A stretch of 64,000 nucleotides of DNA, taken from NCBI GenBank assembly GCA_021234155.1, contig JAJEKV010000025.1:7952531-8016530 (forward strand), written 5' to 3'. Under the pieces are notes generated by a model. The model saw only the letters and a list, made by a program, of their open reading frames with translations. It searched no databases and was not told the origin of the DNA. The translations under genes and the position numbers were made by a program. Shown here piece after piece: positions 22,600 through 33,202 of this stretch (positions within the stretch are counted from its first letter, which is position 1; every line of letters begins with the position of its first letter). This DNA comes from Isoetes taiwanensis. Its lineage: Eukaryota; Streptophyta; Lycopodiopsida; Isoetales; Isoetaceae.

Positions 22600-24430
22600 T
22601 CGTGTATTGTTATTCTTGATAATTTCTTGTTTCCTGTAAATAGCACAACAATAATAACATTGGAAAACTGCCAATCTACACTGATATGGGATTTCAATAT
22701 AAAAGCCAGCAATTCCATTTCTGACAAAACAACAGCAGAATAGACTCTTAGGTTCACATTTTGTGGGAGCTCTGCACGTTGCACTAGGCCACATTCAAAC
22801 ATGTCTTATCGGTTTAGTGCCAAGTTATCATAGAGACAAGGTATTCCAGATATTCTATTAAGAAAATTAACTGCCTATATTTCCACCAATGTTCTTACTG
22901 GAGCAGTTATATTGATTAATGTACGTGGCATTGAAGCTATGTGCATAAGCAGGGTCTTAAAATTCTCTTGTCAGGTCATTGTGGCCAGCTTGCCTGAAGT
23001 CGTTAAGTTTAATAACCACAATAGTGATATGATCAAGACAACCTCTATTTATGGCAGCCTGCCAATTTTTTACAATCATCTAAGATGCAACATAGAAAGT
23101 ATCAACAGGGATTTTCCAAGGATATGCATATACCAGGTTTAAAATCCTGCTTCATTCATCCTCTCTTTCAGCCAAATGGTCCCTTGTAAGAGGCAGTGCA
23201 TCACCAACCTTCTCTTCCTTTTTGTTTGATATAGACCGTAGATAAATGTACCGAAACTAACCTATGTTCTTGCAGCCTGCTATGTCCTGGAGGTAACTGA
23301 TGTGACTTGACATCTAGAAATCTCCCATCATTGCAAAAATGTCATCTTTTTCTTTAAGCAATCTCATGTTTATGAATAGAACTCAACATGCATCTATCAT
23401 CTTCTCAACGTCCCAGCACTATTGGAGATGCAATGGGTTCCCTATAAAAATACTCTTCCTTGTCTTACTTATCTAACGATTTTCACATGTCCAAACTTTA
23501 TGTGCGTTGTGTCATGGCTGATGCCCAAACTTTATGTGTGTTGTGTCGTGGCTGATTAATTTCAATGGACAAACATTTGATCGGAAAGCATTGTAAGGAG
23601 AGTATCATTATTTCCTTTGGCCTTCGAAAAAGTATACTTTGAAAGTAAAGACACAAGATGCATCATGGAGATGTCATTCCAAATACTATTTCTAGATGGA
23701 GGCATAAAAGAGTTATTAAACTGTTTCCCATCCAACTAAAAGTTGAGATCATTTCCAAGATGAATTCATTTCTGTGAATATCAATATAAAAGCCAGCAAT
23801 TCCATTTCTGAAAAAAACAGCAGAATAGACTTTTAGGTTCACATTTTGTGGGCTTTGCACATTGCACTAGGCCACATTCAAACATGTCTTATCTGTTTAG
23901 TGCCAAGTTATCATAGAGACAAGGTATTGCAGATATTTCGTTAAGAAAATTATGGCCTATGTTGATTAATGTAAATGGCATTGAAGCTATGTGCATAAGG
24001 CTTAAAATTCTCTTGTCAAATCATTGTGGCCAGCTTTCTTGAAGTGGTTTAAGTTTAATAACCACAACAATGATATGATCAAGACAACCTCTAGTTATGG
24101 CAGCCTACCAATTTTTTACAATCATCTAAGATGCAGCATAGAAAGTATGAACAGGGATTTTGCAAGGATACGCATATACCATGTTTAAATCCTGCTTCGT
24201 TTATCCTCTCTTTCAGCCAAATGGTCCCTTATAAGAGGCAGTGCATCACCAACCTTCTCTTCCTTTTTTTCTGATATAGACTGTAGATAAATGTATCGAA
24301 ACTAACCTATGTTCTTGCGACTGTTATGCCACGGAGGTGGCGATGTGACTTGACATCTAGAAAGCATGTCGAGATGGATAATTCCTTTTTGGGAAGCAAG
24401 AAACTAGAAAGGGGGATAGATTACCTGCAC
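22600..24430. repeat. Two tandem, inverted copies of the 17.5-18.5 kb segment
   Basis: Read on the minus strand, 24430 to 23327 repeats 17513-18500 with about 130 extra bases near 24000-24150. It stops inside the Ca2+-ATPase exon (about 23327) and jumps straight back to the 'TTCTAGATGTCAAGTCA' start of a second, partial unit running to about 22600. The unit is about 1.0 kb. Apparent ORFs here are not conserved between copies. Confidence 0.85.
23327..23400 (-). pseudogene. Ca2+-ATPase exon fragment, inverted copy
   Basis: The reverse complement repeats the [18 protein letters not shown] coding stretch of 18425-18500, then leaves the pump sequence within the TGD codons at the tandem junction. 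It is too short to be functional. Confidence 0.75.
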
Positions 24431-25462
24431 TCAATGTCGTCGATTCGCGTAGCGAATCGGCATTCTTGCTCAAGACGAGCATGCATGCATTGCATGCGTC
24501 GCATGCGTTTTGGGCCGTTCGTCGGGTTAGGCGTTTGCTACTTATTGCGAGTTCTTCATCGGCGTTTCATCGGGCGCTTCCTCTTCTCTCGGCGATTACC
24601 TTATTCTCTTTGATTTGTTTCGAGGGGGGGAGGGCTTCTTCACGCCTGGTTTGGCCAATTTGGCGTTGCTTTCTGCTTTGTCCTTTTCGGCCTTTAGCCT
24701 TCATCCTGTGACCTTCGTCCCTCGATCCTAGTTTGTTAAGGAAGTCCTTTGGTATTGGCGGGCGCTTTGTTGGTTTCATGCGGTCGCGGTGCAAGAATGT
24801 CGTCGATTCGGCGTAGCGAATCGGCATTCTTGCTCAAGACGAGCATGCACATGCATTCGTTTTTGGGCGTTCGTCGGGTTGGCGTTTGCTACTTATTGCG
24901 AGTTCTTCATCGGCGTTTTCATCGGGCGCTTCCTCTTCAGCATTACCTTATTCTCTTTGAACCCCCTTCTTTGTTTATTATATTTTGTACAAATTACGTT
25001 TTATCATGTTTTCCACCCGGTGGGTGATGCTTTTTTCCACCCTTTGGGTGATGCTATTCTTTGATATGTTTTTCGTTTGTTGTTGGTGATGTGCGGTGCG
25101 GGTTGGCGAGCGCCATCCGTTTTGACTTCTCCATGCGCGGGTTTTTGGGAGTGATTCTATGCCTTACGTTTGTCTAAGCCCCTTGCCGAAGGCTTATCAC
25201 TAGGGTTTTTCCTCGAAAACCCGAAAGGGCGGGGTTTTTTAATCCCGGTGATAAGCTTTCGGCAGGTACATCAGCCACTCATCTATTAGCATTGTATTTA
25301 TTTTTGGGGTCCAAATGTTATAATTGGATTTTCCCTTTATTTTTCGTGGGTAGTTCGCATGTGTGCGGCTATCCACTGTCCACCATTGTAGAAATCTGCT
25401 GAGATGAATGAGAAGCCTATCTATCGGGCGCTTTGTTGGTTTCATGCGAGTCGCAGTGCAAG
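24431..25462. mobile_element. Insertion of two head-to-tail short elements, about 1.03 kb
   Basis: The forward copy at 17513-17525 provides the empty site. Here the same flanks (GATTACCTGCAC and AATCCCTTCACAGACC) are separated by 24431-25462. The insert holds two units: 24431 to about 24795, and about 24796-25462. They share a start (hairpin CGATTCG...CGAATCG, then GGCATTCTTGCTCAAGACGA) and an end (GGGCGCTTTGTTGGTTTCAT, then GTGCAAGAAT) but differ in the middle. No terminal inverted repeats or clear target duplication are visible and no protein is encoded. Tandem arrangement and subterminal hairpin resemble Helitron-like elements, but the canonical CTRR end is absent, so this is only a suggestion. 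Confidence 0.7.
25181..25266. repeat. Imperfect hairpin inside the second short element
   Basis: 25181-25205 (CCTTGCCGAAGGCTTATCAC plus TAGGG) pairs with 25244-25266 across a 38-base loop with few mismatches. The loop carries CCCGAAAGGGCGGGG. It could be the remnant of a nested foldback element or a structural part of the unit. Confidence 0.75.
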
Positions 25463-26068
25463 AATCCCTTCACAGACCAAATGTTACATCAGCTACATCC
25501 TAAAAAATGATAAGATGTAATGCCTCGCAATATTCGTACTTTAAGCACTACAACAGCTTGCCATCTTCATAATGATAACCGCCACAAGAGGTACACTACC
25601 ACATCTGCAGAAATTGGAAAGTGCCTGCTCAACATGGTATAAATACAGAGGAAGTGGTTTACCTTGAAAATCTTTTCGTCAGTCCGGTGGTGACCGGATC
25701 ATGAAATTTTTAAGCTAGTATTAACCAAACTATATATTGAATGCTTTTTAGACAACTCATATTAGAGTTGTATTTTATCATAATGTGTAGAATACATTTA
25801 CATATTGAGCTTTTACTACCACTTTTGCAAGGCATAAGCCCTGCATCATTTGGGAGACTGCAATTTTTCCAACTTTGCTGCATTCAATCTGTCAATCCTC
25901 TCAGGATAAGTAGGGCAGCTATGAACTTGTGGTTGAGAACTTAAATCATTATTATATCTATCTTCAAAGTCTTGCAATATTTACTACCATTGGATAACTT
26001 GTGGATGAGCTGCCGTTAAAGTAGGTTTGAGCGGCGCCACTTAGAGTAGGTAAACAAAAAATTATCAA

Positions 26069-26125
26069 GAATGCCATCGATCCGAGCCATCGGATCGGTA
26101 TTCTCGAATGGGTGAACATGCATCT
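26069..26125. repeat. Relic of the short hairpin element
   Basis: Starts GAATGCCATCGATCCG with hairpin arms CGATCCG (26078-26084) and CGGATCG (26091-26097), then GGTATTCT and ATGCAT, matching the start of the units at 24431 and 24796. Compared with those, one stem base pair has changed on both sides (T-A to C-G). Confidence 0.55.
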
Positions 26126-26127
26126 CT

Positions 26128-26430
26128 TAATCAAAACAGCAAAATGTTTTTCTTATCTTCATCTGGTTGATAGGATGGTTCTAGTGGAGCATCTAGAGGC
26201 AAACGTAAGCAGGGATGTAGCATTCTATGGCAGATGGTTAGATCCTGCAAGATGAATTATAGGCTCAACCTTTAATATGTTGCTCATTGTTTAGTATTAC
26301 ATCCCAAGTTTGGAGGTAGACGATATATCAGGTCAGACTAAAGGAATGATATAAGAACAAATGGAAATGCTTGTCTCACAATAGAAGGTAGCATATCGTG
26401 CAAAAATATCATTACTAACTGAATGATAGA
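26128..26430. repeat. Dispersed direct repeat, copy B
   Basis: Second copy of 16434-16740, same orientation, lying beside the hairpin-element relic. Confidence 0.85.
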
Positions 26431-29272
26431 CAATTCCAACATCCATTAGCAGCTAGATAATAGAGTTGCACCAATGAATAAGCTTCAACAAACAGAGGCT
26501 TGGCCCCAACTCTGCTAAGATAGAAATATTATAATCAATTGAAAAGGAATCCTGGAACATACCATAAATATAGCAAGGCTAAGATGTAAATTAAAGGCTA
26601 CATAACCCCATGAGCTAGAATGGGGGCACTAAAGCAACACAAAGGCATACTACTGTTGAGATACGCCGCTTGAACAAATGTCCAACAAGAACACGTTACC
26701 CATAAGAGGGAAATGAAATAAAAAATCAATACAATATTGAAGACAATCTGCATCAGGCAGTAATGCTCATGAGACACTATACCACTTTATCAGTAATCGA
26801 TGGATGAGGCCATGCTGGAAAAGGTATAAAAGTTAGAAATAGACAGCTGAGCTAGCTAAATGCCAAGTGGAGTAAGCAGAAATGGAAAACACTATCCAGC
26901 TCCTATAAAACTAGATAGGCATATTAAATTCACGATCTACAGCATGTCACGTACCTTTTCATCAACAATGACTTCATTGAAATTTACTGCAACTCGAAAA
27001 TAGAAGGAAGGTTGCAACATTCTCTCTGGTAATAGAGCTAGAAGACCACCTACTACTTGTGCAACGTAATTAAAAAGAATGCTAGAAGCATCTAACATCC
27101 CCTTTTGACAAGGGCTTACAACCTTATTGACGTTCGGGCACAAACCTAACTACAACTGAGGCATCTCTGGTAACAGTTACCGGCATGCTATTATGCTCCT
27201 TCTTTTATGCTCTTGTGTTCTCAGAAGCTAAAAGGAAGACATACTGAACCTGTTTACATCAAATAACAGAGCATAAACATGAAAATACAACTTGAGATCA
27301 ACCACATCTTGAACAGAATTGCGTAAAGAATGTAAGGAATAGAATTGAGGAGTTAGGAACTCAAATGATTGTAAACAATGCACATTGACCAAACTCAACT
27401 ATAAGAGATGCAAAAAATTCAACATCAATCGTAAAAGGTATGACATGTAGATTGCTCTCATTAACCAAACTCAACTATAAGAAATGAAAAAATTCAATAC
27501 AAATATGACATCTAGACTGCTCAGATAAAACTGTGATGTATTGTACTGGAGGCCAAAAGTGCATGCGGGCATTCTTTGAATGAGTAAAAATTGGGAACAA
27601 AATGCATCCTCAAATCCATAAGAAAATAAGATTGTCATGGGGCTAATAGACAGAAGAAAATTTGGCCACATAACAACCCCATAAAATTGCCATAAGCTGA
27701 TAAAATTGGCAAGTAAAATTTAGATCCCGCTCAAACACATCCAGACTTAAGTGCACAAATGGTTGTCAAAAGACAAGATACAGTAGAGCAGTGACAACAC
27801 AAAGCATAATTGTTGCAACTGCTTCTGAGATTGTGTAGATTAGCGGCAAGACAAAGTATGTGCAACTTATAAATAGCGAAACCCATGTGAATTTTGCAAA
27901 AAATGTGTGGACATAAGCTCAGTAAAAGCAAGCCAAGCTAGACACCAACTTCAAAGACATACCACGACGTGGGAGCCAGTGCAGAAAGAAAAGGAAAAAG
28001 GGGGGGCAAGCCAACCTAGATACCAAACCACAGTGAATGAAATCATGACATGTCAGGCCTAAGAACCATCTAGCTCAAATCTAAGCTTGCGTGGTACTAG
28101 GTCAATGGCCACAATCAACAAATGGACATAATAAAGTGAAAAAGAGATGATCCAATTGTACAGGCAACTAGAAGTAGTTGCCTTAAGACTATAACGCTAA
28201 ACTCTAGGTACAGCTTCTAAAGATTTGCACTGCATGTACCAGAAGCACTAAAGCTAAGCATGATTTAAAGGACGATTTGGATACAAGAAAATCCATGCTT
28301 ATGAATCTGGCTCATGCAAACTCTACAATGGCTTTATGCAACCTTCATAAGTTTTTGTAAGCAACAATCTGAAAGAAGCTAGCAATTCATGGCAGGTTCT
28401 TAATAGAGTAAAGAAACAATTGCAAAAATAAAAAATCCCAAAAATGTGATATCTCTATGAAAATTGCAACAATGCTATACAAAGCACACCTCCAAGAATA
28501 TTCAACAAGCACTGATTCAAAAGAAAGCAGAAAAGATCAATAAGGAAAACCTTAAGTCCTTAAAGATGCAAACACCACAACAGAGGATAGCTCCATCATC
28601 GTCCAACTGATCTTCAAGCTCAAACTCGCTGCCTTTTATAAATCAAGAGGCCCTTTCCAGTTGAATTCATTGCTTTAAAGCTTCCCTAATTACATCATTG
28701 GGCATCTTCATAGAGGGCTCCCGCCTCCCTTTCATGCCAAAATGGAACAATCTGATGCCATTTTTTTTGCAAGAACTCAGATTTAGAATAGGGCTCGTGG
28801 CAAAGCTAGGAAATTGAACGAAACCCAAGCTTCTCAATGTATGGAAGGCTCAAAGCCCACGGATATATAGGTCTGTAAATCCGGCTACATCATGCCGAAA
28901 ACTTCCGGAGTCTATGGCAACAAGGTTTGCAATACCAAAATCAATAACAAGAAAAAATAAAAGAGGGGGGGAACATGAAAGAGAGTTCCTGCAAGAGCAG
29001 AGATGCATTAGGCTCACTAATGCACTTGAGAAGCAGAAATACCAGGTCTAAGAACACACAAAGAAAGCAAAACGACGGTTCCCATGGCTAGGATGGATGC
29101 ATCTTAGGTAAACGATTTTTCAAGCTAGCCTAATCGCCTATGCAGGATGCAGCCGTGAAGAGAGGGAAGCCGACAGACGAAGGAGTGGGAAGGAAATTAC
29201 TCGATTTTTCGAATTTTTAGAACTGTTGATGCCCAAAATAAAAGATCCAATGGACAGGAGTTTCTTTAGCTT
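26431..29272. other. Gene-free or unrecognised stretch
   Basis: About 2.8 kb of AT-rich DNA without a convincing gene. Minus-strand short frames exist (27471-27671, 27731-27931) but look random. Near 28980-29200 the minus strand resembles a transcript leader (pyrimidine-rich, CTCTCTTCACGGCTGCATCC) downstream of the short promoter-like repeat, so a lost or unrecognised gene read leftward is possible. Confidence 0.4.
26937..27143 (-). CDS. Possible unrecognised exon
   Basis: A 68-codon frame (SSILFNYVAQVVGGLLALLP then ERMLQPSFYFRVAVNFNEVI) that looks protein-like and is followed by a donor-like GAAAAG|GTACGT. I cannot name a family and find no neighbouring exon. Confidence 0.3.
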   Translation of the reverse strand: MCPNVNKVVSPCQKGMLDASSILFNYVAQVVGGLLALLPERMLQPSFYFRVAVNFNEVIVDEKVRDML

Positions 29273-29345
29273 ACGTGGCAGAACACGTGGCATAGCTAGA
29301 ATTGCAGCAAAGGTGCACCTCGGGTTAGGCAACCGTGCTAATAAA
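29273..29345. repeat. Short dispersed repeat, copy 3
   Basis: Same unit as 31964-32037, with ACGTGGCAGAACACGTGGCA hairpin arms and ending in CTAATAAA. It sits on the far side of the helicase-THADA block, so two direct copies bracket that block. Confidence 0.7.
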
Positions 29346-29585
29346 CATTTTTGAGTAAAAAAAAAAAACTAGCAGAACTGCAAGGTTGGGAAGAAGGCTA
29401 GGTAGTCGGGTTCGCGTTGGTTTTTCTTCCGTGGTAATTCGAAACGACTTCATTAGTCTTCAATAACATGGTTGTCTTTTGCAACCTGATCAAACTTTGA
29501 GGACCCTTGCGTGTGTTGATTAACTGAAATATAGCATCTGGATATGATTAACATGCAACTTATTTACATAGACTGAAGTAAAGCT

Positions 29586-30148
29586 CTAAATTATTGACCT
29601 TTTGATTGCGACATGTTTTGAACCGGCTACATTAGCAGCGTGTTGTTCGGCTGGAAGTACGATCGACAGTTGCTTCATGTCCTTGATTCGTGAGAGCATC
29701 ACGTACAGCAGCCCGGGCGTGAATGCCCTCCTCACGACCATGATTACGTTGCCTTCTATCATGGAGCTCTGGCTCTTGTGCCCCGTCATAGCATACGTCA
29801 GCGCGAGCGGTAAAGTCTTCTTGAAGATGGTCCTGAGCCCCTAGTGCCTGTACTCAACCAGCGTTCGCTTGACGTGCATGTGGTGGAGGGAGTCATCAAT
29901 GTGGACCGTGATGCCCCCGTCTGCTCGTCGGTCTCTACGTACGCGACTGTTCCTGTCGTTCCGTTGACTACTTCTCTCGGTATGTCGATGTTGGTGACGA
30001 TTACGACTCTGCATCCCACGGCGACATAAGGTATCTGGTGGAACGCCGGGCCGTCGGTCCAGCTGCTCATCCCGTCTTCTGGCGTTGTGTTGGTTTGTAC
30101 TCGTATCTCGTGGACACGTTCGCTGGAGAACATCTTGATCATGCCCAT
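29586..30148 (-). pseudogene. PIF1-like DNA helicase, C-terminal remnant
   Basis: Two minus-strand frames carry the end of a PIF1/RecD-like helicase. 29798-30148 has AVGCRVVIVTNIDIPREVV and NGTTGTVAYVETD, the accessory barrel domain before the last helicase motifs. After a frameshift near 29790, 29586-29789 has AMTGHKSQSSMIEGNVI-type motif V and GLLYVMLSRIKDMKQL (motif VI, arginine finger). Walker A and B motifs are missing. Such helicases occur alone or as the C-terminal part of Helitron replication proteins; no Rep domain is seen. Its upstream neighbour on the same strand is a THADA fragment with no intervening intron. Confidence 0.82.
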
Positions 30149-31819
30149 CGCGTTGTAATGTCAAGGGCGTTGTGCTTGTCAACAACCCTGGTCCATATGC
30201 AAATAACATCACCCATTTCTGCCTCATTTGGTAAAGTGCCTAAATTGATAAATTGTTGAAAGCATTTACCAATCTTATTTAGCCGTAGGCCAAGGCATCG
30301 AATTGCATATTCCTTACATTTTGCTAGTTTTATAGTTTCATAAACTTTTGTTAGTGTCTTCCAGATAGCTATAATAGAATTCCAATCACTCTGAGATCCA
30401 TGTATGTGAGCAGGGCTGAAAGTCCTAAGAATGTTTGCAACATAAAGTGGGCATTCTTTAGTTATACATGTCCAACAGAAAAGAACTTGTAAGATCCGCT
30501 GCATGCAACGTGGGTGTAGTTCAACTTTCAAACGTTCAATAAAAAATGTAGGCAAAAAAAAGTCGCCATTTAAATAAGTTGCATTGGGTACTTCCAAATG
30601 CAGCTTCTTATAGCTTTCTATGGTTTGGCCTGGGGTCTTTCTCAAGACCTTCAATGTAGCAAGACGTACCTCATACATATCATCGGATAATGCTTCCTTC
30701 AAAACAGAGTTAAAGTATGCGCCCTTACAAAAGCTTTCAACAGATCCATTTTCTTCTCTTGACAATCCCCGTGCTGCCTTCCCTTGTCCTTCAAAAGTAT
30801 TAGAAAAGTACAATTCAGCTGCTGTAGACCGTAATCTTATAATGTTAGCATTCCAAGGATTGCATTGGACATGGTCTAAACATTTTAGACATGTCTCCAA
30901 AAGAAACCTCTCTGGAAAAGCCTCTCTGGAGCTTACCAACCAGAAGCATATGATGCTTTAATAGTTTGGGACATCTCTGAATTAGTTGCAGCCCGCTCTC
31001 CACCACATTAAGAAACTTTGTAATTACTAGTGGGCAAGGGCATAACCTTGGAGAACCAAGCCAAGAACGAATAAGCACGTGTTCATATACTTCCAAAAAT
31101 ATCTTCTTGCGCTTTTTCACATCTGGAATAGCGGAACAATTTGACTTCAAGAGGGAGCTTATTTGAAGCAGCATGCCATGAATAGCATTAAATGACAATG
31201 CTTGCTTCTAGTTGATTGTGTCTCCATCTCGACCAACACTGCCTAAATGCACATAAGGCATGCTCTTGACCAACTGAAGCATTATATCAAGAAGACTCTC
31301 AAATGGCATTTGATGCAAGAACCCGAACTTTCAGATTGCATTGAGTTATGCATCTCATCACATATGGTATAAATGGCAAAGGACTAAGCCAATCATCTAT
31401 TCCAGTGTTGATAGTTGATAGTGGAAATAATTGCATCTGCACAAAATCCTGATGTATCTGTTGCGAGATTTGTGTCGTGGAAAGCTACTCTCATGACATT
31501 AAAAGCATGAACAACAGGGACCACTCCTTCATCACGGGTTTTAAGCGCGTTGCATGAATCGTCATGGGAGCTAAACCCTTTCCTAAATTGCCTGCTGGGA
31601 AGTTGTAAAGTCTTCAATATGGTCATCAGTTTCAAGGTAAATACTAGAAAGATGCCTCCTGGATACACCGATCAACCACTTTAAAGCCTGTGGCAGTAGC
31701 TTCTTAGGTGTACCATCTGGTTCAGCAAGAAATAACGCAAGAAAGGCCGCAGGTATGCCTGCACTCTGCCTTATTAAATCATCCACTGTTTGACCTTTGG
31801 CATCAGTATGCACAACCAT
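30149..31819 (-). pseudogene. THADA-like gene fragment, intron-free
   Basis: Minus-strand frames in order (31819-31583, 31668-31393, 31198-30845, 30939-30139) give consecutive THADA-family segments: KGQTVDDLIRQSAGIPAAF, KTRDEGVVPVVHAFNVMRVA, NLATDTSGFCADAIIS, NAIHGMLLQISSLLKSNC, RSWLGSPRLCPCPLV and NIIRLRSTAAELYFSN. THADA/Trm732 proteins are large helical-repeat proteins; yeast Trm732 partners a tRNA 2'-O-methyltransferase. Only the C-terminal third or so is present, in several frames and with no introns, so it is a captured or retroposed fragment. About 30090-30255 is where THADA similarity fades into helicase; I cannot fix the junction by eye. Confidence 0.82.
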
Positions 31820-31963
31820 AATTTGCAGAGCTAAGAAACGAATCCGACGGAGGCAAAGAGGCTATATCGACAAAACTCCGGCAGACAATTACTTGCTTTT
31901 CTAATTTCCCTGACCCTACGATCAGAAAATACAGAATCGGACGGCTAAAAATGATTACAGCTG

Positions 31964-32037
31964 ACGTGGCACGACACGTGGCATAGCTAGAAACGCAGGA
32001 AAGTGGGCAGCTCGGGTTAGGCAACCCTGCTAATAAA
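31964..32037. repeat. Short dispersed repeat, copy 2
   Basis: ACGTGGCACGACACGTGGCA followed by TAGCTAG and, further on, 'CTCGGGTTAGGCAACC' and CTAATAAA. Together with 29273-29345 it brackets the THADA-helicase block in the same orientation. Confidence 0.7.
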
Positions 32038-32039
32038 AA

Positions 32040-33202
32040 AACAGGAATTTCCGGGGGATGATAGTTTACGGGAGTCCAACCCAATTGGGAGGACGCAAAT
32101 GGGATCCTAAACATTTATAGGGATTTTGTTGAATATTGGCACAATCGGAAAAGCTCACAATCGGAAAGCTTCAAAATACTAGTCCGGCACACTTGGTCAC
32201 AGCAGTTAAAACTGGTAAGGTATCAGATTTGTTTTTCCTGCATGTTGCAGTAACAAAAGAAGAAGATATTGAATTTTTTTTTTAATTAATAGAAATGAGT
32301 ATGGACTTCGATTTTATGTTCCAACTGGTGTTGCATAAATTGTTCCTACCGCATTAGTCGAAATATTTAAGTTAGTTGTGCAGGGTTATACTTTACAGGA
32401 TTGTAAAATTGTTAGTTAGAACTGCCGGTTTTAAAATACGTACTTAGAATGGCATGACTCTTCGTCGTTATGAGTAACAAGGAATAAATTGAGTTTATTC
32501 CAAGCTTCTAGCTTCCTAAAATTCTTTTTGAGTTTTACATTATAATTAGTTCGAATTTGAAAGTGCTCTGAAACAAAAACATATAAAATCTGAGTGATCT
32601 TCTTATTGTGCAAATCAAACCAAAAACCGTTTAAAGTACGAGTCTCTCATTGTAGAGCCGCATTTGTTTATGGCGGAAACACCTGTGTGATGCAGCTGCC
32701 AAGTAGTGGATATGTTTGCCAAGCTGAGACATGGCATTATCAGAGGTAAATATGCGAGTAATTCAATAATATGTTTTGTGAAATAAGAATGAAGGACAAA
32801 GAGAAGATTTTTGATGGCATGGTGAATAAGATTGATGCAGAATCGGTAGACATGCACAATGCCATCCTTAAAGAAAAAACACACAGAATAGAAAGCTTAG
32901 CTGTCTATTCTTGCATAACAAATTGAATCATCTCATTCCTTGTCAAATGCTATATTTTTCACTGGAATATATGACATGTTGCTAGTAAAATAGATAACAG
33001 CTTAAAAAGAACACTAATATCAACGATCAAGTGTTTCATCAAATCAAATATGCATATTACCTAATATTTGCAGAAGTATTGCATCCTTGGACTCATATCC
33101 TAGAGACCTCTGGTCAGATTTGAAGTTCCTCACACATTGTAATTGCTATGGGTATCATAAGGAATATGATGATAATAGACCAGTTTAGTCCTAGATAATG
33201 TG
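32040..33202. other. 3' flank of the lectin receptor kinase gene
   Basis: About 1.1 kb of AT-rich DNA with no recognised gene; its corrupted copy lies at 430-1589. It should hold the polyadenylation region of the kinase gene. Confidence 0.5.

Noticed and set aside
29273-29345. Helitron 3' terminus (hairpin followed by CTAG)
   Set aside because: Similarity between copies continues about 50 bases beyond the CTAG, so it is not an element end.
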